From: Epiperipatus broadwayi
Lineage: Eukaryota > Onychophora > Udeonychophora > Euonychophora > Peripatidae
Assembly (NCBI GenBank): GCA_028023455.1
Contig: JAQFVV010000274.1
Span: 310,001-374,000, forward strand
Direction: 5' to 3'
Length of the DNA: 64,000 nt
A model generated the notes under the pieces. The model ran no database searches. It had not been told where the DNA came from and saw nothing but the letters and a program-made list of their open reading frames with translations. Position numbers and translations under genes: made by a program. Numbering within the stretch: the stretch's first letter is position 1; each line of letters starts with the position of its first letter. This document shows positions 1 through 11,044 of the stretch, in pieces.

Positions 1-1341
1 GTTAATCATTCCCATCATTGTGGGGACCAAGAATTTGCTAAGGTGATCTAGAAGATCATCAGAATTTCATGCATCCCCAGGCACACGTGATCTGAAAGAG
101 ATGACAGTTTTTGTTTCAGCTTCTTTCCAGTTATTCCATGCTTTGCTGCTGTACAACAATTATCATTGGCATCATGTTGGAATGGAGGGCATGATTGAAG
201 AGAACTTTTTAAATGGAGTCTGATTGACTCAAGCATGTGATATCCGGTGATTTTAATTCCATTATGATTTAAATAGAAGGGAGTGCATTATTTTGTTTTT
301 GCTCCCAGTGTCCATCTTAAATAGCTCCTGGTCCAGCAGTGCTTTCCTGAGAGAAAGATTTTGGCTCTCTTTACTGCAATATACTAAGCCAGGGTTTTCT
401 GCTTGGATTTACATTGAGATTTTAAGTAAGAGTATATTTTCATATCATCAGATGATTGGAACATTGATCAATCCTAACTCTTTCATGTGAGTTGTAGGAC
501 CTTTCATTCTCTGAGCATACTGTTGAATAATAGTTTGTAGAATTTCAATGAAAGCAAACCAGGCTGTTTCTGGAAGCTGCAATAGGATGTTTATCTTATT
601 AAAGGGGATATGTGCCTCCAAAGGTATTACTTCTGTAATTGTGGCTTTAAGAATTTATCTTGTCTGATTTTCCACATCTATCAGTATCACTAGAGCAAGA
701 TGGTCTGTGAATGCCACATTTTGTAATGTGGCCTCCTACTAAATTGTGGATTTATCAGTGAAGGCAATCTGTGAGTGGTATCTTCTAGTATAATAAGAGA
801 AAGGTCCAAAAGAAAAAAACCTTCTCCACTGATAAATCCACAATTTAGTAGATAATTGTACTTCGATACCATAGTTGAGTACATAGTATGGAAGTCACTT
901 AAGAGGATGGTCAGCCAATTGTTACTTGCTGTTATCATTTAATTGCATTTATAACTCTGGTGTATGCAGCATCTTTTTTGGGTGTATAAGTATAAATAGC
1001 ATTAAATGTTGATTTTCCGTAGGTGAAATTGACTGCTATATTATGGTTGTTGTCATAAATGATGTTAAATTTATTTGGAGACTGTTGGCTGTTTATAATA
1101 ATGCCCCTTCCCCCCAGCTGCTGTATAATTAGAAGAGTTTTGTATATCCAAGTTCATTAGGCTCGTTCATAATCTTGTGACTGGAGTTTGAGTGGAACTT
1201 GGTCTCACCAAGAAAAAGGATATGTGGAGAGTTTGATTGGAACCAATGCCTAATGGCATGTATTCTAGAAGAGGAATTTAATCCCCTAATGTTTATGCCA
1301 GCAATTTTACATCTCATAGTGATGATTGAGTGATAAGCCAC
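1..1341 (-). pseudogene. LINE ORF2 relic, APE-type endonuclease region (5' end of ORF2)
   Basis: Read on the minus strand, the segment starting near 1329 gives an endonuclease-like N-terminus with INIRGLNS, then SPHILFLGETKF, the usual opening of the apurinic-type endonuclease of non-LTR retrotransposons. Further on (about 1090-955), GRGIIINSQ and AVNFTYGKSTFNAIYTYTP continue the domain in a shifted frame. From 938 to 690 a weaker stretch includes SDFHTMYST, where a GDFN-like motif is expected. Stops and frameshifts interrupt it throughout, and toward position 1 the coding signal fades. The element runs off the left edge, so the reverse transcriptase would lie outside the window. The ORF1-like relic at 3640-5000 has the same orientation and may be its upstream partner, displaced by inserted DNA. 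The clade cannot be decided from this piece. Confidence 0.75.
736..851. repeat. Perfect 25-bp inverted repeat inside the LINE relic
   Basis: Bases 736-760 are the exact reverse complement of 827-851, with a 66-base spacer. The arms include ATTGTGGATTTATCAG. It sits inside endonuclease-derived sequence, so one arm is probably a local templated inversion rather than a transposon end. Confidence 0.85.
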
Positions 1342-1825
1342 AATTATCTACCGCAGGCTCGTTTTGGCATGAGAGAATGGGTATCGAATAAATGAAACGT
1401 AACTGCAGACATATAGTTTGAAATTATTTATTAATACATTTTAATAAAACATTGACTAATAATATTTTAGGGATTGAAAGCTTCAGTAGCGGAATTTACG
1501 ACATGATTATATTTTAAAGAGTACCTTTATTTATTTAGACTATTTATATTGATGATTTCAGTAGCGGTATTTCCGATACTATAATGTTTACAAAGGGAAT
1601 TCACTTATTTGAAGGCTTAATCTAGCTACCTAAAATTCTTGAGTAAGTATTTCTAATGCATGCCTTGGGGAATTTATACCTTTGCAATGCAAGAGTCTAA
1701 AGTATGGGTTATAAGAATAACGGCAGGCATATATTTATTTAATTAAAATATTTATTTATAACTAAGGGCAAACATTTATTTGAGAGTGAATTACGAAGAT
1801 AATGTAGAGGCGAAGTGATATATAG
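1342..1825. other. AT-rich spacer
   Basis: I see no coding signal here. A short motif, TTCAGTAGCGGAATTTACGA near 1483-1503, recurs in altered form near 1558-1578. Confidence 0.5.
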
Positions 1826-2185
1826 AATAATAGAATTGAGCAAAGGAACACGTGGTATGCTTTAGAAAGGCGATATGGAATGGCAGTATATCGAAACTGC
1901 AATGCCGCGAATGGGTTTATAAGAATATCAGACTGGTCTCTGCCTCGGTCCGACGAAGTAAGGTGTCACATAAGCATAACCAGGGACAAGCGGTACGTGG
2001 TGCAATTTGCCGTCTGGCTGCATGACATTGTCAACTCCTACGGGAGCACCCATTATGCCCGCTTGTGTACGATGACTGGGGTTAATTTCAACCCTGAAGA
2101 ATCCGGAAATTTCACGGCGGAATGGGTCATCGTGTCTCTAAAACGTAACACATGTATACTGATAATTGATTATGATGAGATTTAA
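1826..2185 (+). CDS. Unrecognised open frame with coding-like composition (possible exon or relic)
   Basis: An uninterrupted frame runs from just after a stop at 1823-1825 to a TAA at 2183-2185. The first ATG is at 1880 and would give 101 residues. Bases of about 1905-2150 are clearly richer in G and C than the surroundings and look coding: hydrophobic and charged residues alternate, with segments such as RYVVQFAVWLHDIVNSYG and ARLCTMTGVNFNPEESG. No signal peptide, membrane segment or metal-binding motif is visible. A GTAACA at about 2149 could serve as a splice donor and the AG at 1935-1936 as an acceptor, but neither has strong context. I do not recognise the protein. It could be an exon of a host gene with large introns, a domesticated fragment, or a piece of an unknown transposon. 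Confidence 0.4.
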   Translation, partial: NNRIEQRNTWYALERRYGMAVYRNCNAANGFIRISDWSLPRSDEVRCHISITRDKRYVVQFAVWLHDIVNSYGSTHYARLCTMTGVNFNPEESGNFTAEWVIVSLKRNTCILIIDYDEI

Positions 2186-2189
2186 ATAG

Positions 2190-3630
2190 ATTTCTAATTC
2201 GGCTCTACATTATCAACATTTACTAAAGAACGTTGGTGACTCTCAAAAAAATGTAATTTTCTGGAATTATTCATGATGATTTAGTAAATACAAAACATAT
2301 ATATAAATTGGGAATTATTATAACTAATACGTCAGCCATTTGCGAAGTAGTAGACCCCTGCATTACAATAAATGAAGCATTGAATGCGTGTCGATTTATA
2401 TGAAAGTTAAGTTATTAAAGAAAGTAAATATTAATGAAAATTTGACACGCATTCATTTTTTTAAGCGATCATAGATTTGAACTTTGAAAATTGAAATAAT
2501 TATGAGCATGCAATAATTAAATAATAACTATAGATAGAAATGTAGATTATAGAAATACGCACTCAAGATAAAATGAGGTAAGCTAGATTAGTAGAGAAAT
2601 TTACACATTAAGTTAATTATTCAGTTTTAGCTATACATATGGTAGTTTTACATTTTATAATTTAGATAAGTAGTATGAAGAAGAGCTATAACATATTATT
2701 AGAGTACTCTAGAGTTTGAATACATACAGGTACCTGTTTTATAAGAAGTTTTCTTATTCCATGAGTTTAGCAGCAAAAAATTCACGAGTGGCAAGTCTTT
2801 CTTGTATTGAGATATTTCATTTAATTTCATGGCAGCCGCAGCTTTCTCATTCATTTCAGGCAGCAGATCTTCATGGTGAATTTATGACGGGCAATGAAAG
2901 TTCAGCATCCGATAGGCCACCTCCCGATGGAGAATAATCTAGGTGCTTTACTCGGTCATACCTTGGCAGGAACAAATTATTTTTATTATTTTTGGAGACT
3001 CTCAGTGATCGAGAGCAAAGCTAAAGTTTAAGTGAATGTCTCCAGCAAGTCTAAGATGGCCTCTTTTTTTATCTTGATCTTTCACATTTTTGTTTAAGAT
3101 ATTTTTAGGTTCTACTTAATCTGCCCTAAGGATAATCAATGCATTTAGTTGGTTTTTAATTAAAGAAAGCTGCCGTTCTATTGTTTACATTTTACATTTA
3201 CTAATTAATTTTGGGGAATTTTTCTTTAATTAATCTATTATCTATCTCTGACCGATGCTTTTAAATTTCAAAAACAAAAAGGGAACATAAGATTATTTTA
3301 ACTTTTAATTAAATATTACATCAGATATTTTTAGAATTATTATTAAATGAAATTTAAACAAAGCAATAAATACGAACTTTATAATCTAAAATAAATGATT
3401 AAAATTATACAAAATTATATAACTAAAAGAAATCTAAATTATATTATTTTATCCCTATTTATTGCGTTTAATTTGAGATCGAAATGTGTGCGTGTTTATG
3501 CTGAATTCTACATATATTTATACATTTTTAATATTGTTACACACACAATTCGATATCAAAAAGTTTAAATTTGGGCGGGATAGACCGGTCAGTGAGAGAC
3601 GACAGAAAAAGGTGAAACTTAAGATTCGAA
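2190..3630. other. AT-rich spacer
   Basis: I see no recognisable gene. The short open frame around 2716-2937 has no family features. At 3624-3641 there is a small near-palindrome, AGATTCGAATACGAATCT. Confidence 0.45.
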
Positions 3631-3639
3631 TACGAATCT

Positions 3640-5000
3640 TACTGTTTCAATGTTGGGATTGGCTTTTGTGAGTCGTGATCTTTGTAGAGAGGAGGGATGA
3701 AATGTATTGCTTTAGAAGCCGAGGCATTTGTAGAATTATCTGATTCTATGTCCTTTCCTACTGTTGACTTCTTCCACTTTTTTTCTACTGTTTTGGTTTT
3801 ATGGTCTGTGTTGGTGTGCTCATATGGATCCTGTACTTGTGATTTTCTGGGCATATATTCTATTTTGAAATCATCATCCGAACTGTCTTTCAGGATTCCT
3901 GATGATTTTCTTTTTTTATTAACTAAGTTTGGAGTTGAAATGCAGTAGAGTTAAGGTGTTTTGAAGCTTGAAGATGAGGAATCTTAGTATTCGAATACGG
4001 AGTTTTACATTGCGGTATGCTTAGTACTATTGCATACCCTGTTCCAGCTTGAGCATCATTAGGGTTAACTGGTTTAGCTGTGTTATGGCAAATATTTGAA
4101 TTGTAGTGTGTATTTTTATTCTGTTGCTTTGCATTTGTTTCAGAAGTTTGAGGTGGTTTTTGGTAGAATTTCTTTTTGTTTTTTTGGACCACTGTATTGA
4201 TCTACTCTTTCATTCACTCCTTGGGATGTAGCTGTTTGTGTTGTTGTTAGACTGCTCTGACTTTCAGCTTCTGTGATCTGGTAGGTGTGTTGTTTACTGC
4301 ATTTATGGAATCGGTTTTTTGTTGCCATATGGGGAACAGATCCTTGCTACATAGTCTTTGATGAGGTGTGTGTGTTGACCACAGTAGAAGCACTGCGGTC
4401 TTATGCCTATGAAGGACAATATCATTGGCGCTCCTCTATACGTAACCACAGTAGGATTGGATTGCTACATTGTTTTAGTTGATGTTCAAAGGAGACTATG
4501 TTTGAGAGAAACTGCAACCCAGCTCTCTCCTCTGGCAGATATTTGAATCTGGTGATCTTACCAAATGCTGATAATATTTCTTGTAGTTGCATATCCTCAA
4601 AACCATTTATACAATTCTTGATTCTCCCAGACAAGGCATTAGCCCGATTTAGATCGACATAACATATGAACTGGTTGTCTATTGTTTTGTATGTGCTCTT
4701 GAAGACAATTCTATAGCGATATACCTATCATTAGGGTGGGTAGATATCCTGTAAATGCAATCAGCTATGTTTGTTTGCTTTATTATATTACAGAGGCTAT
4801 CGATGGGGAAATTTAATGTGAACATTTATGGTCAGTGACAGCTAGAATAAGGCTTTTGACACTGCTATAATTAGCTAGCAATTTGAGTAAGTTGTTAGGT
4901 ATAATATGGTTGAATTTGTATGTTAAATCTCTGTATTGATTTACACTATAGTTTTGTGTATTGAAATTGTCATCAGGTTTACTTGAATTATATGGCATAT
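3640..5000 (-). pseudogene. LINE ORF1 (gag-like) relic with mutated zinc knuckle
   Basis: On the minus strand a series of broken frames forms one decayed ORF1-like protein. From 5' to 3' there is a hydrophilic N-terminal part (about 4998-4813), a central part (4634-4422) with LQEILSAFGKITRFKYLPEE, a zinc-knuckle region near 4410-4340, and a long Gln/Thr/Lys/Ser-rich tail (4328-3639). The zinc knuckle reads C-F-Y-C, then four residues, then H, then four residues, then Y where the last Cys of a CCHC knuckle is expected. The order of RNA-binding-like middle, knuckle and low-complexity tail fits LINE ORF1 proteins. It has the same orientation as the endonuclease relic at 1-1341, so the two may be one element separated by later insertions. 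This link is inference. Confidence 0.5.
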
Positions 5001-6290
5001 TTGCCTCATCAGTAGGCTTTTAATCAAGTCAATGATCATCATGTTTGGAGTATTGCTAATTTGGTTTTGTGTTTGATGTCTGCTTGGACGTTAGTGCTGT
5101 CATATTTGCAATGCTTTTTTCCTTTACATTTACTTGCGGGTTCATATTATTTTTTTGCAATATTCGCATATGATTGTTTATTAATATTGTTATTAGTCTG
5201 TTAGTGTAGTATTGTTTGTTTTTTTTCTTTTATTAAGGGGAAATTAACCTATTAATCTCTTTTGTATTCCAGGTTGCTAGTATTTACGCTTTTTATTACT
5301 TAAATGATAAAAAGAAAGATTATTTCAGTTTTTTTCTAAAATAAATCAACATTTTACCAGAAATAATTATTTTATTAAATATTATGCACACAAACAAGAG
5401 CACATATACCTATGGTACTTATTCTTATTTATAGATGACACCATATTTAAACCACACTACAAATTTCAAATTTAAATATTATCAGCAAAAAAACTTACTA
5501 TTAAGAAACAATAGTAATTTATCTTTTACTTTTTTTATTTAATTATATGCTCTTAAAATATATAATTTAATTAAGATTTAAATAACTGATGACAATCCAA
5601 TTTAAATCCCATCAAGTTTAATCTTTAAACAACTAATGTAACCCTTAACTTCCATAATTTTACAAACGAAAATATGACTTTATAAATTTAAAATTATCCA
5701 ACGATTAATAATAATTGTATATTTAACCTATAAATCATTACATTATTCTAACTATAACCATTTACAAATTCTTTTACACACTATTATTTGTAAGTTGTTA
5801 GTTTATAAGTGATAAATGACTATGTTATGATCAGTTTTTCACCTTAATAAAGGATCTTTAATAACAATGTTTTTCAGTCTAATATATGGCTAGCAACTTA
5901 ACTTTGTTAATGAATGTTTCTGTAAATTTTGAATGTAGCCATGATATAAAAATTCCAATGCAATGTTTAATTTGGCTTAAAATCTGTTCACCATGTTTAA
6001 TCTATCTAGCGACACTATACAAATATATATGGCATGATTTTAGAATTTTTTTTAAGTATATACATATAATTTTCAAACAGTTTAATGGTAAAAAAACCCA
6101 GTAAATTTAAAATTCATTAGTACTGCTTTCAATTATGTAGTAATCTTCGTCAACTGTAAATCAATTACAAATTTTAATGTTACATAAATTTCCATAAGCT
6201 GTGTATAGCCGTATTTGCAACTTGCCTATTAATAACATTATCTTTATATTTATTTATTACAATTGCTTTTTAAATTTTCCTTTTTTTGTG
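5001..6290. other. AT-rich spacer
   Basis: Very AT-rich sequence with short chance frames only. I see no gene, RNA or mobile-element ends that I can support. Confidence 0.5.
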
Positions 6291-6299
6291 ATTTCTTTC

Positions 6300-7060
6300 T
6301 TCCATTAATATTTTGTTTTGTTAATGTCAAATGTAACCTTATAATTGCAAGACTTTTTGTGGTCAAAGAACACTGAAGCTGTATTAAATTGGCTATTTAC
6401 AGTTTTTTTCCTTTAATCTTTTTTCCACAGAACATCTCAATTCACCTATATATGATTTTTTACATCCACATAAGATTTGATAAATTATATTGCTTCTTTG
6501 CGTTTTAGGAATTACACTCTTAGACTTATTCATCAATCTATTCAGAGGAACACAAACTGATATATTTATCTTTAAATATATTTCTAATTAATTTGGATTG
6601 AACGTTATCCACAAATGCCATAGATATCCATTTTTTATTATGTAAGTTTATATTACAAGCACTTTTCTTATTGTTAAATGAATTTACCATTTGTGAATAG
6701 TCAACCTCTATAAGCTCATTAGTAATTTATCACTATTATATTTACATAATTTATTATTATGATGCAAAAATGATTTCAAACTTGCCATTTTTTGCATCAT
6801 TGGAACATTTTTCTTAAAATGAATAAATCCTCTTTCCCCAAGAGGCTTAAAAATCAATTTATGATTCACATCAATATGATCTCTATATATTTGTAAGTCC
6901 AAAAATTTTATTTTTATATTTTGTTCATGCCCATTAATCCATTTTAAATTATTAATTTTATAAAATAGACCACCAATAATATCTTGAGGACCACAAACAA
7001 GCACATCGTCAACATATCTAATATCAATTTTAAGATATTCAAAGTTGCAAGAATTAAATA
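6300..7060 (-). pseudogene. Penelope-like element relic: reverse transcriptase and GIY-YIG endonuclease
   Basis: Reading the minus strand from about 7060, the sequence gives KIDIRYVDDVLVCGPQD, in which YVDD is the RT catalytic motif. It continues with IKFLDLQIYRDH and KPLGERGFIHF, which match in position the 'FLDV.V.R...G...KPT' block of Penelope-like RTs. A one-base shift at about 6708-6715 moves the frame. Near 6500-6420 the minus strand reads NIIYQILCGCKKSYIGEL and then EKRLKE. This is a CxC followed by YIG, the core of the GIY-YIG endonuclease that Penelope-like elements carry after the RT. Further downstream, FFDHKKSCNYKVTFDI fits the C-terminal part of that domain. Both ends are lost and several stops and shifts are present. 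RT and GIY-YIG in this order are diagnostic for the family. Confidence 0.75.
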
Positions 7061-8980
7061 TATTTTAGTTCGCTTGCGTGTGTAGCGCAATTGTCTTCAA
7101 AACTGTATATTGTTACTAAATAGTTAAATAACAAACAAGCTTTCAAAGGTCCAGGCATCATAATCTTAGCTTACCTGTTAATAAGGTTAGTGATATGCAT
7201 ATTTATACTGATTATGCTAGACATTCCATTTCCTCGATAAAACATAGCATGTATCTTTCCTGTTTATGCTGTCTTTGTCTCTGAACATGAAGAAGGCTTT
7301 ATTGACTTTTCTTTTGAGGTCTAGGATATATATTCTCACCAATAAAAATGATGCCTAATTACCATATGTCATGCTCCCAAGTTGAGGCATTATTTCTAAC
7401 TTATAGAAATGTCTCAAATAAAAATTCTAACAACTTCTAATTGTGGACAAGATATCTTTTAAACAATAATAGGGTTGGGTTGAGACTTACCAATATTAAT
7501 AAGGATTATAATGTGCACTAAGCTCAGTGGTCGGTTAGATATAAAAAATTAGCTGCAGAGATATGCAGTCAAAATAAAGAACTTAACTCTGATAAAATAA
7601 ATTATTTTAAATAAAACGTATAATTTCGGAAGAGAGAAAACTAATCATTCCCTAATTAATAACTCCTCAGAGCAAGACAACATGACTATAATAATGGTGG
7701 CTTCCAAGCCTATATCTCAGGCATAAGTGTAGGGGTAGATGCAGTCTCACCACCTAAGGAAAAGGGAAAAAGCATCAAAGACAAATGATCCTCTCCATGG
7801 AATCTAGCTATATAAGCTATACATGAAAATATTTTGAAAAACATGAAAAAACATTGTTTTCTCATGGCAAATACATATAATAATGGGAGACCATCTCCAC
7901 CCCACAAACATAATAAATAGTATACTATCTGATAAAATCTAGAGCTATAAAGCCTAACTAATTCTAACAATGGCAAGATACAAATTTATCACTAATAATA
8001 AAAAGTAATAGCTTATATCAACCCTAAACTCCATCTAAACTCCACACGTTAAACAATATCTGAAATCCACAGAAAAGTATTAGTGAAAATGACTATAAAC
8101 ACCTTGAAATAGCATAGTAAATATTTGCATAAGATAAAGAATGCACACATGAATAATGAGCATAGTAAATATGAATGAAATTATAGTGGACAGACTGCCA
8201 CAATAAATATTATTAATTAAATGGCTATAACGAAAAAATATTCGTTCTCAGAAAAATGCAGAATGCAATTTCTGTTAAATATTAAACTTCTGATAAACAC
8301 TTATGTAACAATTGTTTGCCCTTAAAAGTACAAAAGGATAGGCAATTTTAAATTAAACATTTCTCCAATATATTTAAATTTACCTGGGTATAATAAAAAT
8401 ATCTACACACTTAATTGCAAAATCCTTGAGACAGCTTCAAATAATAAAGTAAGATATCTTGACATATAAAGCATAAAAAAGTATAACTATTATGTTACCA
8501 TTTTTTTAAAAAAATAAATTAAAAATAACAATAATGATAGTAATAATGATAAACTTAGTTCATTAGTAAAGCTTCCATCAGCAGTAGGCAAACTGTTTAT
8601 CGTGTGAGGTTCCACGTCATTTGCTGTATGCATAATATCGATGCGTTCATACTTTTCAAACCAATATATATATATATATATTTTAAAACAACAAAGCAGC
8701 TACAACTTTCACTATGATAGACGATAAATACATGAATAATATATTTTACTTTAAAGATGAACAGGATTGGATCCATTGTACAAAGACAATTTAAAACATG
8801 AGCTAGCTAGTTTAAAAACATTTCACTTAATTATGTAAATTTATTAGTAAATGTAGAATTCTAGTAACTGTCCACGGTTTCACTAAATGTCCCTTATCAT
8901 TTATCAACTCTTCTTTCATTTCATTCTGGTTTATTCAATTTAAATTTTTAACAGCAACTTTTTTTTTAAAGTTTCCGTTT
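7061..8980. other. AT-rich spacer
   Basis: No coding sequence that I can support. An (AT)n run lies near 8667-8682. A short minus-strand frame at 7710-7976 has no family features. Confidence 0.5.
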
Positions 8981-9002
8981 TCTCTGCAAACATAGAATAT
9001 AC

Positions 9003-9959
9003 GTATTTTTATATTGGACTATTTCCATCATCTAATATGTGTGTTGAATGTCTTTGGTGAAGCATTGCTACAAACTTTCTGGACACACATCAACAACATA
9101 TCCCCTTCAATTAAATTTACAATAGAACCAGAACAAGAACAAAAATTGGCATTCTTAGATGTTCTTGTGACAAGACTCCCTCATGGCAAAATCAAAACTA
9201 CAGTTTACCGAAAACCTACACATACAGGAAAATACCTAGCCTATACATCTAATCACACCAGAAACACAAAACATGGAGTTATACTATCACTGTGGAACAG
9301 AGCAAAAGAAGTTTGTTCAGAAACTGGTGATTTGGAAAAAGAAAAGATCTATATAGAACAAACTCTTAAGAAAAATGGTTATCCATCAGCTGTTATTAAG
9401 AAAACATTAAACAGACAACAAAAAGAACCATCAAGAGAAAAGACAATTATTGTTACTGTAGTGTATCCATACATTCCAAAAATAGCAGACAAATTAAGGA
9501 AAATCTGCAATCAGTATAACATCAGAACAGCTTTTCAGAGCCATACCACACTACGAGGAATTCTAACATCTACAAAGCCTAAACTTGAAATGCTCCCAAA
9601 GAAAAAACTGCATCTATGAAATACCATGTGAATGTGGAAGAATATATATTGGTGAGACCAGCCGTCCCATTCAAAAGCGCTTGCAAGAACATAAACTGAT
9701 GATTAGAAGAGAGAAAACAGATGTGTCTAAGGTAGCAGACCATGTATGGACCAATGAACATACGTTCAATTGGGAAAATACAAAAATCTTGGATAAAGAA
9801 GAAAAGGTACAAAGAAGAAAATTTAAAGAAGCTGCTCACATGACAATGGCAAAAAATCCCATAAGCCAACCTAGTGTGACTATACATAATGTATGGAAAT
9901 CACTAATCAACTTTGCTCTGAGAAAAAAGTGGAGAAATCAGGAGGAACCTCATAGATAA
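9003..9959 (+). pseudogene. Penelope-like element, 5'-truncated: RT C-terminus plus GIY-YIG endonuclease
   Basis: The frame from 9014 to about 9600 holds the end of a Penelope-like RT: SIKFTIEPEQEQKLAFLDVL, then TTVYRKPTHTGKYLAYTSNH, and a basic connector. A one-base shift in the A-rich stretch near 9600-9610 moves into the frame ending at 9959. That frame begins CIYEIPCECGRIYIGETSRP, a textbook GIY-YIG opening with its CxC, and continues with QKRLQEHK and an acidic/basic C-terminus. The catalytic fingers and palm of the RT are missing, so this is a 5'-truncated copy. Bases 9003-9055 are an inverted copy of the tail found at about 10286-10342, so the coding part sits between outward-facing inverted ends. 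The frame starts at 9014 inside that inverted tail, so its first residues are not original protein. Immediately downstream lies a tRNA-headed SINE. Confidence 0.85.
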
Positions 9960-9983
9960 GTATATGAAATTACTACATACTGT

Positions 9984-10345
9984 TGCCTTTGGCAGGATGG
10001 CTCAGTTGGTTAGAGCGTTACCTTAAATTTCAATAATCAAGAATCTAAGGACCCAGGTTCGAATCCCATGCTAGTACTGTCACTGGTCAGGCCAGCAACA
10101 CCTGAAGAAGAGGGGAGAAAAATACCTCTCGAAACGTTGTGCGTATACTAACCTGTTTGCTGTGATATTACTAACAGTTAGTTCATATACTAACCTGTTT
10201 TCTGTGATATTATTAACATTTGTTTGCTGTGATATTACTAACAGTTGAATGCATTTGGAATATTTAACTAAAAATTAAAACTTTTCTAAAGACATTCAAC
10301 ACATATATTAGATGATGGAAATAGTCCAATATAAAAATACAGCTA
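9984..10345 (+). repeat. tRNA-headed SINE with Penelope-like 3' module
   Basis: The head carries RNA polymerase III promoter boxes: A box in GGATGGCTCAGTTGG (about 9994-10008) and B box in GGTTCGAATCCC (10055-10066). The body has CTGGTCAGGCCAGCAAC, then CCTGAAGAAGAGG, a hairpin, and CCTCTCGAAACGTTG. A part-duplicated stretch containing ATACTAACCTGTTTGCTGTG follows, and then a tail with GATGATGGAAATAGTCC. Related copies lie at 27236-27640, 43455-43620 and 43990-44540. It begins about 25 bases after the stop codon of the Penelope-like fragment. Confidence 0.8.
10099..10137 (+). ncRNA. Hammerhead-like core motif in the SINE body
   Basis: CTGAAGA matches the hammerhead core CUGANGA. It is followed by a hairpin (AGAGG pairing with CCTCT) and then CGAAAC, which contains the second core strand GAAA. 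Hammerhead motifs are known in Penelope-like elements. The first pair of stem II is imperfect and I cannot identify stem III or a cleavage site, so activity is doubtful. Confidence 0.35.
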
Positions 10346-10533
10346 GAACACCATCATCACAAACCTTCAGAAAAACACAGAATATACGTGTATAACCAAT
10401 ATTAAATTTGAGAAAATTTACATAAAAAAAGAAGTCCAAAAGATAATTTTCATTTTGTAATAAATATATTTACACATTAGAAATCTGTAATCATTGTAAT
10501 CTTTAGATGCATTTGTGTCTTTATTTTTATACC

Positions 10534-11036
10534 AGTAGTTCCCAACTTTCATTACCAACTGACTTCAAAATTAATTATATTTTTGTGACACATCAGAAAT
10601 TTTTTGACAAAAAGTTATTTTTACTCAATTTCTATTTATAATGTTTATATTTATTAAAAAATAGTCATCAAAAAGGTTTAATCCTAATGTGATATTTGGG
10701 CATACTGTTCTTTGCATGATTAGTTTTAATCCGAATGTAATATTATTCTAGGATTAATAGAAGATAAGGAAATTCTTTGTCCCATGGAAAATAGTCTCGG
10801 TCTTGCTTGTAATTTTGGTCGCTGGAAAATATGCCAGTTCGCATAAATACGAAATTGAGAAAGGCAATACTTTTTTTCGGAATTATTGTAGCTTGTTGGC
10901 ATTTCCCCAGATGTTTGTATTCTTAATTTTACTAAGCTTGGTATTAATTTTTTAGTATAAATTTTGATATTTTACTGACACACCTGATGAACTGTCGTGA
11001 CACACAAATGGGTCACGACACATGTCGGGAAACACT
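10534..11036. mobile_element. hAT-like non-autonomous DNA transposon
   Basis: The left end reads AGTAGTTCCCAACTTTC and the right end GTCGGGAAACACT. These are inverted relative to each other and closely resemble the 'CAGTGGTTCCCAAC' ends of hAT transposons. The flanking octamers TTTATACC (10526-10533) and TCTATACA (11037-11044) agree at six of eight positions, as expected for an aged 8-bp TSD. About 500 bp lie between, with no transposase frame. Confidence 0.65.
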
Positions 11037-11044
11037 TCTATACA

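Noticed and set aside
9990-10066. Candidate tRNA gene with A and B boxes
   Set aside because: Acceptor and anticodon stems do not form, and three further copies with the same body show it is a SINE head.
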